DNA of 49,686 nucleotides from a virus, in IMG/VR virus record IMGVR_UViG_3300031885_000024, positions 1 through 49,686 of that record, one strand, 5' to 3'. Both the position numbers and the translations under genes were made by a program. A model generated the notes under the pieces. It did not search any database. It saw only the letters and a list, made by a program, of their open reading frames with translations, and was not told where the DNA came from. How positions within the stretch are numbered: position 1 is the first letter of the stretch; every line of letters begins with the position of its first letter. Below, piece after piece: positions 39,053 through 48,936 of the stretch.

Positions 39053-40636
39053 ATGGTCTATCGAGTTCCTCCAACACCAATAGAACTTCCGCAAATTGTT
39101 CCGCTTGCTGAGTCGCGGATTGTGGGAGGAATGAATTCATACACAGACCCAGCAGACCTTCCGAATGGAATTGCATCTAAGCTCACAGGTGCAGATGTAA
39201 AGGCTGACTACACAATGAGAGAGCCGGGACGGATTACTCTAGCTGGAACTGATCCAGACGGTAATCCAGTCCTACTCTACACAGAGTATTCGCGGTTCGA
39301 TGGAACAAACATCATCCTCCGATTCTCTCGCGCCCGTGTAGATAAGTATTCATCGGGAACGTGGACTGCAATTACTGGAACACTGAGCGGAACAGATCGC
39401 GATCGAATTCGATTTGTCACTACTGCTGATGCGGTTCGAGACTACTTCATCTTCACCAACAATGGTGCAGATAACATTAAGGTCTTGAATACTGTAGCTA
39501 CTTCATTTGCTAATCTTGGAAATGCGGGAAGATACAAGTATATTGTGGCCTTCTTCAATCGCATCGTTGCAGCGAACAAGGTAGATGCAATATCTCCTAA
39601 TCCCATTCTTCTCGCATGGAGTGGAGACTTTAACTTCACTGAGTGGAATCCACTAACCGATATCTCAGCAGGCTCGAACCCACTTCAAGAGTCTCAAGCA
39701 GACTATGCTGATCCTATTACGGGCTTGTTTGCGTTCGCTTCTGTCATGCTTATCTTGCGAGAGCGTTCGCTATGGATTGCGACAAAGCGACCTGTTGCTT
39801 CAAATCCATTTGCTTTCCAAGCCGCATTCAACTACGTCGGGTGCGACTGTCCTGGTTCCGCTACTCAAACCCGCAATGGGATTACATGGTATGACAGACG
39901 GACGAATCAAGCCTACTCATATCAAGTTGGCAGCACACCGCAAGAAATAGGAAGCCAGATTAAGGATGATCTTGCCGGAGCGGTGACGAGTAATGATCTA
40001 TTGTGGGGATCATATGATATGGTGAATGATCGTTACATTCTCACCATACCATCTACTACCACAACGAATGCTCGAATCTTCCGCTACCACTTTCCTACGC
40101 AGTCGTGGACATTCTCTGATGTTAACAATGCATATGGTTACTATCCGATTGATGGTGGGATTTCTCGCCTTACCTATGATCAACTGACTGGTACCTACGA
40201 TCAGCTGACAGCTGCAAATGCAACTTATGATGCAATCGGCCTACTCCCTGAATCTCCTCCGGTGAATCATATCGGGTTTCGCAATGGTTCAATTCAACTT
40301 GAATCTCCCACCGATACGAATGCTCCTGAGTTTGTCTTCGAGTCAAAGGTGTATCGACTTCCGAAGGATGATATCGAAATCTCCGGCTTGATGTTGTTGA
40401 TTAGACCCATTCGAGATGGTTCCCTCACTTTAGAGTATCGAAAGAACGGACGGAATAATTGGGTGAGTTGGAAAACTCTTTCCTTCACCAACACCGAACG
40501 AAGGGTGAGACTGTATGCAGACAAGCTGATTGCTGCTAATGAGTTTCAATGGAGAATCCGTTGTACCACTGGACAGTTTCAACTCATGGAGTATCGCCTT
40601 GATATCTCCGTATCTCCCGAGGATAAGAACACATGA
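39053..40636 (+). CDS. Tail hub / stabilisation-like protein (527 aa)
   Basis: 527 residues, beta-rich with a WD-like pattern: IVAFFNRIVAAN, AWSGDFNFTEW, LILRERSLWIATKRP, TRNGITWYDRRTNQAYSYQ. This is like podovirus tail-nozzle or P22 gp10-type stabilisation proteins. Position between fibre genes and internal virion proteins agrees. Confidence 0.65.
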   Translation: MVYRVPPTPIELPQIVPLAESRIVGGMNSYTDPADLPNGIASKLTGADVKADYTMREPGRITLAGTDPDGNPVLLYTEYSRFDGTNIILRFSRARVDKYSSGTWTAITGTLSGTDRDRIRFVTTADAVRDYFIFTNNGADNIKVLNTVATSFANLGNAGRYKYIVAFFNRIVAANKVDAISPNPILLAWSGDFNFTEWNPLTDISAGSNPLQESQADYADPITGLFAFASVMLILRERSLWIATKRPVASNPFAFQAAFNYVGCDCPGSATQTRNGITWYDRRTNQAYSYQVGSTPQEIGSQIKDDLAGAVTSNDLLWGSYDMVNDRYILTIPSTTTTNARIFRYHFPTQSWTFSDVNNAYGYYPIDGGISRLTYDQLTGTYDQLTAANATYDAIGLLPESPPVNHIGFRNGSIQLESPTDTNAPEFVFESKVYRLPKDDIEISGLMLLIRPIRDGSLTLEYRKNGRNNWVSWKTLSFTNTERRVRLYADKLIAANEFQWRIRCTTGQFQLMEYRLDISVSPEDKNT

Positions 40637-41181
40637 ACGAAGTAACTCTATCCGTAGTATGTAATGAGAGGAAGGGACCAGTCACACGGACTATCTCTCC
40701 TCTCATCTTTACTCCGGAAAATCTGCGGAAGTTCTGGGAGAAGTCATCTCAGTTTCCTGTGATCTTTGGAAGGCGGTTAGACTCTCCCGAAGATTTCATG
40801 AAATACTTCTTCTCTCAGAAAGGTGACTACATCTCCACCACTGGATTGTTCTGGGTAGTGGATGATTTTGTCGGAGTATTCTACTTAACGGAAATCTTTC
40901 CCGAACAGGCCGATGCTCACTTTACCTTCTTCGATCGAAAGCTTGAGGGAAGGGAAGCTCTCACCACTGCTATGATGAAGCACGTGTTTGAGGAATTCCC
41001 TTCACTGGTTCGCCTTAATGTTTCACTCCCTTGTTATGTGAACGATAAGGTATTCCAGTTCATCTCTCGCATTGGATTCAAGTTGGAAGGTCGGAAGCGT
41101 GCGTGTTCTTATTGGAAAGGAAAGTGGTTCGACGCTGTGCAATACGGCATACTTCGGAAGGAACTTCTCACACAGGAGTAG
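40633..41181 (+). CDS. GNAT-like acyltransferase in virion operon
   Basis: 182 residues. The C-terminal two-thirds follow the GNAT order: TGLFWVVDDFVGVFYLTEI, then a helix GREALTTAMMKHVFEEF and VFQFISRIGFKLEGRKRA, where the Q/R-x-x-G-x-G/A loop is not canonical. It lies between the tail hub and the Gln-rich protein. It might modify a virion or host protein. Confidence 0.6.
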   Translation: MNEVTLSVVCNERKGPVTRTISPLIFTPENLRKFWEKSSQFPVIFGRRLDSPEDFMKYFFSQKGDYISTTGLFWVVDDFVGVFYLTEIFPEQADAHFTFFDRKLEGREALTTAMMKHVFEEFPSLVRLNVSLPCYVNDKVFQFISRIGFKLEGRKRACSYWKGKWFDAVQYGILRKELLTQE

Positions 41182-41184
41182 AAG

Positions 41185-42834
41185 ATGGGAGCGAAGGTAA
41201 AGGAAGTAGGTGGCGGTACAGCTACCCCAGTTGCAAATGAGTTTAATAACTTCTTGATGCAACAACTTGGAGGTGGTGGTAACCGTCCAGCAGGAGCGGG
41301 TAACTTTGGCCCGGGATCTCCGGGATGGAATCCGGTAACTGCTGCAACTGTTCAGCAACAATCTAATGCTCAGCAGCCACAGCAACAGTCACAGACTGGA
41401 TTTCAGAATGCCTTTCAGAACGCAATCAGTGGACAGGTTCAGGATAATAGCGGTGCGGGTGGGGCACTTCAGAGCTTCTTCAACAATCCGAATGCTAACA
41501 ATCTGAGCCTTCCTCAGTTCCAGAATCAATTCGCTGCCCCTCAGTTTCAAGATGCCAACCTCTCACAGCTTCCGACAAACTTCGGAGCTGGTCAAACGGG
41601 AATGGCTAACCTGAGTGGATTTGGTAATGCCGCTACCGCTAGCACTCCCTTCAATGCTGTTGAGTCTCAGTTCACTCCGCAGCTTCAGGGATTGATGAAC
41701 TCGGGTGCACAGAATATGAACAATTTCAATATTGGAAACGGTGGGTTCTCTGCTGCATCTAATGGTGCACAAGTGCAGATGGATCCTGGGATGGACTTCC
41801 GTCAGGCGTATGATACGCTTGGACAAGATCCATTGATGGAACGTAATCGCATGAAAGCTGTTGCTGATATGCGTGCTCGTTTCGGTGCAGAGGGCGCGGG
41901 TTCACTTGGCACTGGTGCACAAGTTGCTGAAGGTAATCTGAATGCAGAACTTGCTGCACAAGATGCCTCGATGCGTCGTAATCAGTCCATGCAATTGATG
42001 GGACAGGATCTTGCTAATCGTTCCTCGATGGCTAATGTTGGTTTGCAGAATCGTGGACAGGATATGCAAACTTCCATTGCTAATATGCAGGGTGGATTGC
42101 AAGGTGCACAGAATATGACTTCGGGATTCAACGCACAGAACGCTGCACTTGGTCAGATGCTTGGTGCTGCGGGTCAAGCTCGCGGACAAGACTTCAATGC
42201 ACAACAGAGTATGCAGCAGATGATGTCTCAGCAGGGGATGTTCAATGCTGGGCAGCAGAACACGATGCAACAGAATATGCTAGGTGCTGCGTTGCAGAAT
42301 CAGGGAATGGGAAATCAGTTCGGGCTTGGTGCGGCTGGGCTGAACAACAGCGCAATGCAAAACAACAATCTTAACAACATGAATATGACTCAGTTTCAGA
42401 ATACCTTCAATCAGGGTAATGCGAACTCGATGGCTCAGTTTGGCCAAGCTAACAATGCACTCAACTCTCAGAACATGACCAACCAAGCTCAGATCAACAA
42501 TCAGATGTTGCAGAACATGATTGGTCAGGGGTTGAATATGAATCAGCTGGGTAATTCTAACATGATGGGTGCGCTTGCTCAGTTGTTCGGTGGATTTGGT
42601 CAAGCGAATCAGTTGGGCACTGCACAGGCTCAGACGATTCAGCAGCCTTCCGCATGGGGACAGTTTGCTAATATGGGCGCACAGCTTGCAGGTAATTGGT
42701 TGCGTGGTGGCGGTGGAAATCCGTTTGGTGGTGGTGGAAATTCCGGTGGTGGGACTAGTATGGTTCCTGTTGGTGGTTGGAATTCTCCTCAGGGTATGGG
42801 CAGGGGTGGATACTCTCGTCCAGTGTGGGGTTAA
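41185..42834 (+). CDS. Gln/Asn-rich internal virion protein (549 aa)
   Basis: 549 residues, extremely rich in Gln, Asn, Gly, Met and Ala (QMLGAAGQARGQDFNAQQSM). Low-complexity blocks recur with no cysteine and few charges. Such proteins accompany ejection proteins in podoviruses. The Gly-rich end (GGGGNPFGGGGNSGGG) may be flexible. Function inferred from position. Confidence 0.65.
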   Translation: MGAKVKEVGGGTATPVANEFNNFLMQQLGGGGNRPAGAGNFGPGSPGWNPVTAATVQQQSNAQQPQQQSQTGFQNAFQNAISGQVQDNSGAGGALQSFFNNPNANNLSLPQFQNQFAAPQFQDANLSQLPTNFGAGQTGMANLSGFGNAATASTPFNAVESQFTPQLQGLMNSGAQNMNNFNIGNGGFSAASNGAQVQMDPGMDFRQAYDTLGQDPLMERNRMKAVADMRARFGAEGAGSLGTGAQVAEGNLNAELAAQDASMRRNQSMQLMGQDLANRSSMANVGLQNRGQDMQTSIANMQGGLQGAQNMTSGFNAQNAALGQMLGAAGQARGQDFNAQQSMQQMMSQQGMFNAGQQNTMQQNMLGAALQNQGMGNQFGLGAAGLNNSAMQNNNLNNMNMTQFQNTFNQGNANSMAQFGQANNALNSQNMTNQAQINNQMLQNMIGQGLNMNQLGNSNMMGALAQLFGGFGQANQLGTAQAQTIQQPSAWGQFANMGAQLAGNWLRGGGGNPFGGGGNSGGGTSMVPVGGWNSPQGMGRGGYSRPVWG

Positions 42835-42837
42835 AAG

Positions 42838-44073
42838 ATGAGCATTCCATACATTCCCGGCTGGTGGGATGAGATCAACAAGAACGGTGCAATCACCAAT
42901 CTTGCTCAACAACTTCCCTCCATTATCCAGCCCGATCGCGTAGCAGGCAAGCGACTCGAAGCAATGATCCAACAGAATCCTGAATTAATTACACAGATTT
43001 CTAATATGGACCCTACTGCTCGTCAGGCTATGGCTGGTGCGCTTGGATTTAAGAACTATGATCGTAGTGGATTGGGGAATATCGAGGAAGGTCAGCAGTT
43101 GCAAGATCGAAATGCAATGAAAAACTTCCTCAAGACTGCCACTCCTCGTCAGCAGGAACAGCGACTTGCGAGACTCGCAGGTGTGGAGGATTCTACTACT
43201 ATTGATCGCGGGGATACTGTATTTGGTCTTACTAAAACTAAGACTGAGCAGGATATTCGCACTGGTGAACAGAAGGAGCAACTTCAGGGAATTGAGTTGC
43301 GGGAAGCCCAAGCAATGGAGACATTGAAGAAGCAACTCGAAGTCAGTTTTCCTGCTGACAAGATTGACATCGACCAAGTTGTGGATGATTTTCTCGCGGG
43401 TAAGGCCGATACTCCAATCCTTCAGCGCATTCGCACTGATCCCACTCTCTATGATTTCTTCCAAGGATCATTGAAGTGGAGAATGGATCGGATCAAGATG
43501 CAGGCGGAGAAGGATATTGCGGGATTGCGGACACAACAAGAACAGTTCATGGGAATTAAATTTATTCAGATGGGTGTAGACAATGCTCTCGGAAAGATGG
43601 GAAATATCCAGAAATCTATTGATGCTCTCGGTAAGTTTCCGGGGATTACTGGCCGTGGTGAGGATCTTGCAAAGCTTGAACAAGAGATGCAGCTTGCACG
43701 AGATGAGCATTCTCGCTACGTCGGAGCATTCAATAACGCAATGAACACTGAGTTTGGTAAGAAGTATAAGGCATCCTTTGATGGATCTACTATCACTGCT
43801 CCTCCTGGATTTGCTGCTCCGACTAATCTTATGGATACGTTGGACGCAGCGAAGAATGCAGGAACGAAGCCAGCAGCTAAGCCAGTTGATACCGTTAAGA
43901 ATACTTTCTCCTCATCTCGTACCGTGAGTGCTCCGAGTGCTCCTTCTCCTAAGATTGCTGCGGCAGTTGAAGCATTAAAGAAGGGAGCATCTCTCTCCGA
44001 TCTCGAAGCTTCTCCCGCATTTACTCCGCAAGAGAAGGCAGAGATTCGTAGACGTGCAAGTGGGGGTGAGTAA
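42838..44073 (+). CDS. Internal virion / ejection protein (411 aa)
   Basis: 411 residues, helical: IIQPDRVAGKRLEAMIQQNP, RQQEQRLARLAGVED, a charged central helix and an Ala/Lys/Pro-rich tail. It stands between two other internal virion proteins. The last ~40 residues look like a C-terminal helical motif (EALKKGASLSDLEASPAF). Confidence 0.65.
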   Translation: MSIPYIPGWWDEINKNGAITNLAQQLPSIIQPDRVAGKRLEAMIQQNPELITQISNMDPTARQAMAGALGFKNYDRSGLGNIEEGQQLQDRNAMKNFLKTATPRQQEQRLARLAGVEDSTTIDRGDTVFGLTKTKTEQDIRTGEQKEQLQGIELREAQAMETLKKQLEVSFPADKIDIDQVVDDFLAGKADTPILQRIRTDPTLYDFFQGSLKWRMDRIKMQAEKDIAGLRTQQEQFMGIKFIQMGVDNALGKMGNIQKSIDALGKFPGITGRGEDLAKLEQEMQLARDEHSRYVGAFNNAMNTEFGKKYKASFDGSTITAPPGFAAPTNLMDTLDAAKNAGTKPAAKPVDTVKNTFSSSRTVSAPSAPSPKIAAAVEALKKGASLSDLEASPAFTPQEKAEIRRRASGGE

Positions 44074-47000
44074 TGACTGCGCCAATCAATCCCTTCGATG
44101 AGATTGGGAAGAAGTATAACTCGAAGCAGGTTAATCCATTCGATGCAATTGGAGAACAGTTCTCACAACCTACGGATCTTGGACTCTTCGGGCGTGGCGC
44201 ATCTGCCGCGCTCGGGAGTGCAGGACAGATTGCGGGAAATGTTTTCGGCGGGCTTGGTTGGGTAGCTGAGAAGCTAGGAAAAGAGCGAAGTGGTTTCTCA
44301 GACATTGCGGATAGCTTTCTTCAAACTGCTAACAGGCACAAGAAGTTACTTGAAGCTGATCCCGCAAAGGGCTTCACCGAGAACGCTGTGGAGATTGGTG
44401 GTAAGCTAGCCCCTCAGATGATTGTGGGAACTGGCATTGCAAAGGCTCTCACACCTGCTACTTCCCTCATTGCTAACACACGATTCGGAGATGCAGCGAG
44501 ACGGATTGGAGAAGCATTCTCGAAGAAGCCTAACATTGCGGGAGGAATTGCAACGGGCATTGCTTCGGTTCCTGCGGAGATGGCTGGATCATATGCGTCT
44601 ACTGCGCTGATGAATCCTGAGGATCTTGGTGGAGCACTTCCGATAATTGGTGGCGTTGCGGGAAGTGGACTCACCACGATTCTTGCAGCCAAGGGAATCA
44701 CATCCTCACTGAAGCAAGCAATCAAAGCTTCTCCTCGCACACAACAAGTCATTGATGGGTTGGATGATCCCACTAACCAACTCTTCATGACTACTGTAGA
44801 AAGTGCGAAGAGTTCTATGGCTGCGGCTAGTAAGTTGTATCGAAAGAGTTTTCTCAATAACTCTCTCCTTGAAGTGCCGAAAGAGATTAGTCAAAATCTC
44901 ACTGCTATTAATCGAGTGCTCAAGAGCTTCGAGGTTGATGGCGTGAGTGTGACGAATGTATCTAAGCTCGAAGGACTTCAAACTATTCTCGGTGAGTTGG
45001 TTGATAACTTCGAGAAGGCTAACTGGGGATTGTTTGATCCGAACCAAGTTAAGGCTCTCAAGAATCTCAAGGCGAGTCTCGATGGAATCAAACTTCCTCA
45101 GTACAACTGGGCATCTGCCACACCTGCGGTTTCTGCAATCCAACGGTTGCAAGATAATCTTGAGGTGGATGATGCACTTCGTCTTGATCCTTCTGCTCCC
45201 ATTGGTACTGTAGAATCACTCATTGCGGGTACTCGTCCAAAGGTTCCATCCGCACAAGCTGCAATTCCAGGATGGTTCTCGAAGCAGTACCAACAGTTTG
45301 TGAACTACAAGAGTGGAACGAAGGTATTCAATCAGCTTGCTCCGAATGATAAGGTTAACAATCCGTATGAGATGTTACTACGGTTGAGTGGGAATAATGG
45401 AAGGGTCTATCAGAATCTTGAGGTTCAGCCGAAGCTCTATAATCCTGCTACGAAGGCTTGGGAAGATGCAAAGATTGATGGACAGCAAGTTCTGTCGATG
45501 CGGAATGTTCTTGAGATTGCGGGCACAGACGATGCGAGCCTTGCTAAGTTGAATGGTTATGTTGTGGCGAAGCAGGTTGCGGACGGGAACTTGAGAATTA
45601 CTGGCTTCACTCCTGAATGGGCAGCGAAGGAATTGGTGAGAATCGAGCAGGAAGCTCCTCATATTAAGGAAGCAGGTGAGCACTTCTTCCGTCGTGGAAA
45701 GATGATGGCTCAGTATATGAGGGATCTTGTGGGTGATGACATTGCGGATGAGTGGATGAAGCGAGACTATGCTCCTGCATCTCGTGCACTTATGAAAGAG
45801 AAGAATGCTTTCGGCTTCCTTTCTGGACGTACTGGCGGTGATGAGTTAGTTTATAATCCAGTCTCCAAGCATATCGAGAATGTTTCCGTCGCGATTGCTG
45901 CTACTGAGAAGACGAGAGTGTGGCAACGGATGCATGATCTGTTGGAAGGGAATGGTGGGATGTTGGAAGGAGTTGCGGAGATTGTGGATGTTAACCCCAC
46001 AGTTCTCCAGCGTACTCTTGATGCAGTGAAGAAAGCGAATCCAGATCTTGCAGAACCCGGCAAAGAGATTGCAGCCATGAAGGTTGCACAACTCATTATC
46101 GGTAACTCTCCAGATAAATCAACACAAAGTGTTTCTTTTCTCAAGAATGGTAAGCTTCAAACAATCCGATTCACTAATGACTTTCACGAACTCTTCCAAG
46201 GATTCGAAGGTCCGGGTGAGATGAGTGGATTGGCAGATTTTGCACGAAAGGTTGAGAGTGTTCCTCGTACTGCGTTCTCTCTCGTCAACGATCTCACGAT
46301 GGTTGGACCGTTGCGAGATATCGCAGAAGTCTATGTGAATGATCCGAACATTGTGAAGAATCCAATGGGAATCGCGAGAGTGTTTGTGGATGCGATTCGT
46401 GGGCTTAAAGAAGTGTCGAAGGAAGGTGAACTCTACCAACGGGTGATGGCTGCGGGTGGAGGAATTGGTGGAAGATATGTTGGACCAACTGGTGGAATTG
46501 TAGACATTACCTATCAAGGATTGTTGAAGAAAGCTGCGGGTGAGAGTGAGAGTTTTCTGAGAAAGATGGAACAGTGGTCTGCTAATCTATCTCAAGCTTC
46601 TCGAATGGGCGCAGCGATGCGTGTGTTTGAGAAGGGTGGAAGTGATGCAGAGGCAGCGAAGCTATTCCGTGCTGTGATTGCAGATCCTCAACAGGTGGGA
46701 TCGAAGATGCAAGCAGCAGCACGAATGACGGCCTTCATGAATATGGGCATTCAATCGGTGGATAAGGTAGCACACCAGTTCAAGAATAATCGTGCTTCTA
46801 CTGTCGTCAAGGGAATCGAGGGGATAGCTATTCCCGCTGCGACATTGTGGTGGTGGAATAAGGATGATGCAGAGATTCAACAGCTGAGAAATTCGAAGGG
46901 CGGAGAGAATTACTTCTATCTTCGTATGACTCCCGAGATGGATGTGATTCGCTTTCCGAAACCATATCTCTATGGACAAGTGTTCGGTACGGGAATGGAA

Positions 47001-47738
47001 ACATTCCTCGATGAGATGTGGGGAAAGAATCCTCAAGCTGTGGAGCAGCTGGTTCAGGGTATCTGGAATCAAACTGCTACCAACATCATTCCACTCACTA
47101 CACAATCTCTAGTTAATACTACGCTTGGGCAGAAGTATCTGGGGCTTGGCGAAGGATTGATTCCAGCGGGTGGATCTACCAACAATCAAATGGCAGCGGA
47201 TCAACGCTTCATGAACACCACTACTCTTGCACGAAAGATTGCAGAGGGTACTGGAATTGCTGCTTCTAGTATTGATGATCTTATGAGAACCTTCCTCACC
47301 AATGAACCTTTTAAGGTGGTGTCGGCGATTGATCGTAAGGTGACGGGAAGGACTGAGGGGACAAGAGAAGATGTTCCACTGTTTGGGAAATTTAAGCCCA
47401 CCATTGATAAGTCTAATGTCGGAAGCTTGAATAGGTTCTATGATATGTCTAACAAGTATAGTGATGTTCTCGCTTCCTTTCAGGATGCAGCAAACAAGGG
47501 AGATGGAGAACGTCTACAGAAATTGATGACAATTCACAAGGAAGATCTCCAGCAAGCGATGGTGTTTAAGGAAGGGCTTGCGGATATTCAAGAATTGAGA
47601 AGCACAATCAATATGATTAATGAGAACAAGATGCTTACTCCTGCTGAACGAAGGGAGAAGATTAATGAGTTGTTTAAGGCCATGAGAGACTACTCTACTA
47701 TGTTTCTCGAAGCGTGGGACAGCAATACGAAGAAATAA
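44073..47738 (+). CDS. Large internal virion / ejection protein with LPD38-like domain
   Basis: 1221 residues, the largest gene. N-terminal repeats PINPFDEIGKKY/NPFDAIGEQF, then Ala/Gly-rich helices with membrane-active look (GRGASAALGSAGQIAGNVFG). Residues ~820-1000 (FLRKMEQWSANLSQASRMGA, FMNMGIQSVDKVAHQFKNN, YFYLRMTPEMDVIRFPKPYL) match a large polyvalent-protein-associated domain seen in phage ejection proteins. Probably enters the host with the DNA. Ends at the bidirectional terminator. Confidence 0.75.
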   Translation: MTAPINPFDEIGKKYNSKQVNPFDAIGEQFSQPTDLGLFGRGASAALGSAGQIAGNVFGGLGWVAEKLGKERSGFSDIADSFLQTANRHKKLLEADPAKGFTENAVEIGGKLAPQMIVGTGIAKALTPATSLIANTRFGDAARRIGEAFSKKPNIAGGIATGIASVPAEMAGSYASTALMNPEDLGGALPIIGGVAGSGLTTILAAKGITSSLKQAIKASPRTQQVIDGLDDPTNQLFMTTVESAKSSMAAASKLYRKSFLNNSLLEVPKEISQNLTAINRVLKSFEVDGVSVTNVSKLEGLQTILGELVDNFEKANWGLFDPNQVKALKNLKASLDGIKLPQYNWASATPAVSAIQRLQDNLEVDDALRLDPSAPIGTVESLIAGTRPKVPSAQAAIPGWFSKQYQQFVNYKSGTKVFNQLAPNDKVNNPYEMLLRLSGNNGRVYQNLEVQPKLYNPATKAWEDAKIDGQQVLSMRNVLEIAGTDDASLAKLNGYVVAKQVADGNLRITGFTPEWAAKELVRIEQEAPHIKEAGEHFFRRGKMMAQYMRDLVGDDIADEWMKRDYAPASRALMKEKNAFGFLSGRTGGDELVYNPVSKHIENVSVAIAATEKTRVWQRMHDLLEGNGGMLEGVAEIVDVNPTVLQRTLDAVKKANPDLAEPGKEIAAMKVAQLIIGNSPDKSTQSVSFLKNGKLQTIRFTNDFHELFQGFEGPGEMSGLADFARKVESVPRTAFSLVNDLTMVGPLRDIAEVYVNDPNIVKNPMGIARVFVDAIRGLKEVSKEGELYQRVMAAGGGIGGRYVGPTGGIVDITYQGLLKKAAGESESFLRKMEQWSANLSQASRMGAAMRVFEKGGSDAEAAKLFRAVIADPQQVGSKMQAAARMTAFMNMGIQSVDKVAHQFKNNRASTVVKGIEGIAIPAATLWWWNKDDAEIQQLRNSKGGENYFYLRMTPEMDVIRFPKPYLYGQVFGTGMETFLDEMWGKNPQAVEQLVQGIWNQTATNIIPLTTQSLVNTTLGQKYLGLGEGLIPAGGSTNNQMAADQRFMNTTTLARKIAEGTGIAASSIDDLMRTFLTNEPFKVVSAIDRKVTGRTEGTREDVPLFGKFKPTIDKSNVGSLNRFYDMSNKYSDVLASFQDAANKGDGERLQKLMTIHKEDLQQAMVFKEGLADIQELRSTINMINENKMLTPAERREKINELFKAMRDYSTMFLEAWDSNTKK

Positions 47739-47787
47739 AAAAAGCCCTACCCTCTCGGTGGATTGAGAAGGTGGGGCTTTTCTTTTA
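47737..47787. terminator. Bidirectional terminator
   Basis: AAAAGCCCTACC (47740-47751) pairs with GGTGGGGCTTTT over 12 bases (one G-T) and continues with CTCTC/GAGAAG; A-run and T-run flank it, so it serves both strands. It lies between the stop codons of the convergent arms. Confidence 0.9.
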
Positions 47788-48009
47788 TCCTTCAGTTAAC
47801 TCCCAACCTCTCCGATAGCCAGAGTTAGATGGAGAGAGTGAAGATACTTTTCCTTCCTGTTCTAGCCGGGAGAGGACGTAGGAAACGTGCTTGCGGGGGA
47901 GAGTTAGGGCGGTGAAGATTTCTGTTGTGTCGGCAATATTGTCATCTTGATTTCGAAGGAATTCGAGGATTCGCTGGCGGGTTTCTTGCGCTCTTGCGAC
48001 GTTAGGCAT
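47785..48009 (-). CDS. Winged-helix DNA-binding protein (74 aa)
   Basis: 74 residues: QETRQRILEFLRNQ helix, then FTALTLPRKHVSYVLSRLEQEG (recognition helix) and KVSSLSPSNSGYRRGWELTE wing. A compact MarR/wHTH-like regulator, last gene of the minus unit. It is one candidate for binding the 17.8/20.3 kb dyads. Confidence 0.7.
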   Translation of the reverse strand: MPNVARAQETRQRILEFLRNQDDNIADTTEIFTALTLPRKHVSYVLSRLEQEGKVSSLSPSNSGYRRGWELTEG

Positions 48010-48347
48010 GAGATGATCCTCAGCTTCTCAGCTAGTCTTCGTTTCCGCTCGTACTCACGACGATACTTCCGTCGCTTTTCAGTTCCACCGTAACGAGCGG
48101 AAGCTTGTTTTCGTTGGTCAGAATGGTTGTATTTAGCTTGGCTTTCTTTCTTCCTACGGTCACGACACCGCGAACAATAAGGCGACCGGAGATTCTCCCG
48201 TCGAGTTGAACACGTCCAACAATATCCGCTGTCGAATGCGGTACATCTGGAGCAAACATATAAGACTTCTCCGGTGCGTAAGATAGTGGCGGCGAGCGGG
48301 CGATTACAGGAAGAGTGGATTCTACAGGGAGTGTTTGTGCATCTCAT
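47904..48347 (-). CDS. Zinc-finger protein (147 aa), overlapping
   Basis: 147 residues. CTNTPCRIHSSC, CSRCTAF..YCWTCS and YCSRCRDRRKKE form a run of zinc-binding pairs, followed by a basic helix (KRRKYRREYERKRRLAEKL) as in phage zinc-ribbon/HNH-like proteins. The last ~35 residues overlap the wHTH gene. A competing 75-residue frame (48032-48259) is less convincing. Confidence 0.55.
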   Translation of the reverse strand: MRCTNTPCRIHSSCNRPLAATILRTGEVLYVCSRCTAFDSGYCWTCSTRRENLRSPYCSRCRDRRKKESQAKYNHSDQRKQASARYGGTEKRRKYRREYERKRRLAEKLRIISCLTSQERKKPASESSNSFEIKMTILPTQQKSSPP

Positions 48348-48352
48348 TCTTT

Positions 48353-48541
48353 CTAACCAAAGAGTTTACTGAACCAACTCTTCTTAGGATTCTCTCGGTG
48401 TTCTCGCTCCTTCCCTACATCAGATAACATATCAATTGCCCATCTTACTTGATTTGTGTTATGAGCGTTTAGTAACATACTCTTTGCTAAGTCTTTTGTA
48501 ATCTTAAGTTCTTCGTCGCTGAGGTATTTTAGGTTATTCAT
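48353..48541 (-). CDS. Small helical protein (62 aa)
   Basis: ATG 48541 overlaps the upstream stop (TGATG). MNNLKYLSDEELKITKDLA... with a basic end (NPKKSWFSKLFG). AT-rich like the phage core, so the GC-rich block ends exactly at this gene boundary. Function unknown. Confidence 0.65.
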   Translation of the reverse strand: MNNLKYLSDEELKITKDLAKSMLLNAHNTNQVRWAIDMLSDVGKEREHRENPKKSWFSKLFG

Positions 48542-48936
48542 CAGAGACTCTCCAAAGCTTTGAGGGCGTTTTCGTTTACGAGTACGAGCGGGACGACATA
48601 GTCCCACTCAGCTTCGTTCGCCGACACAGCGACGAACTTCCACTCGGTGAGGCCGTACGCTCGGCACGTATTGGCAATCGCTGCATCGTGCACACTGCCG
48701 TCGGGGAATACAGAGCCGTTCGAGTTCAGCACGAGATGACGCTTGCCGCACTTCCGCTTCTTCGCCCACACGATCCAGCCATCCGTCACCCGCGCCTCAG
48801 CGCGGGCTTCCAGTGCGGCGATGCGGTCGAACAGACTTTCCACTGCGTCTGTTGGATCTTCAAACCGAACGGATTCGTGATCCGCAATCCGCGTCAGAAA
48901 CTTAATCTGTTCGATGACTTCTTCTCTTTCGCTCAC
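48541..48936 (-). CDS. GC-rich island protein (131 aa)
   Basis: GTG 48936 overlaps the upstream stop (GTGA). Helical N-terminus (SEREEVIEQIKFLTRIADHE, IAALEARAEARV) and a mixed C-terminus (WAKKRKCGKRHLVLNSNG). The frame is open further upstream, but coupling supports this start. Unknown function. Confidence 0.65.
   Translation of the reverse strand: MSEREEVIEQIKFLTRIADHESVRFEDPTDAVESLFDRIAALEARAEARVTDGWIVWAKKRKCGKRHLVLNSNGSVFPDGSVHDAAIANTCRAYGLTEWKFVAVSANEAEWDYVVPLVLVNENALKALESL

Noticed and set aside
48032-48259. 75-residue minus-strand frame inside the zinc-finger gene
   Set aside because: It looks moderately protein-like, but the overlapping frame has paired cysteines and a basic helix typical of phage proteins. 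Not fully excluded.
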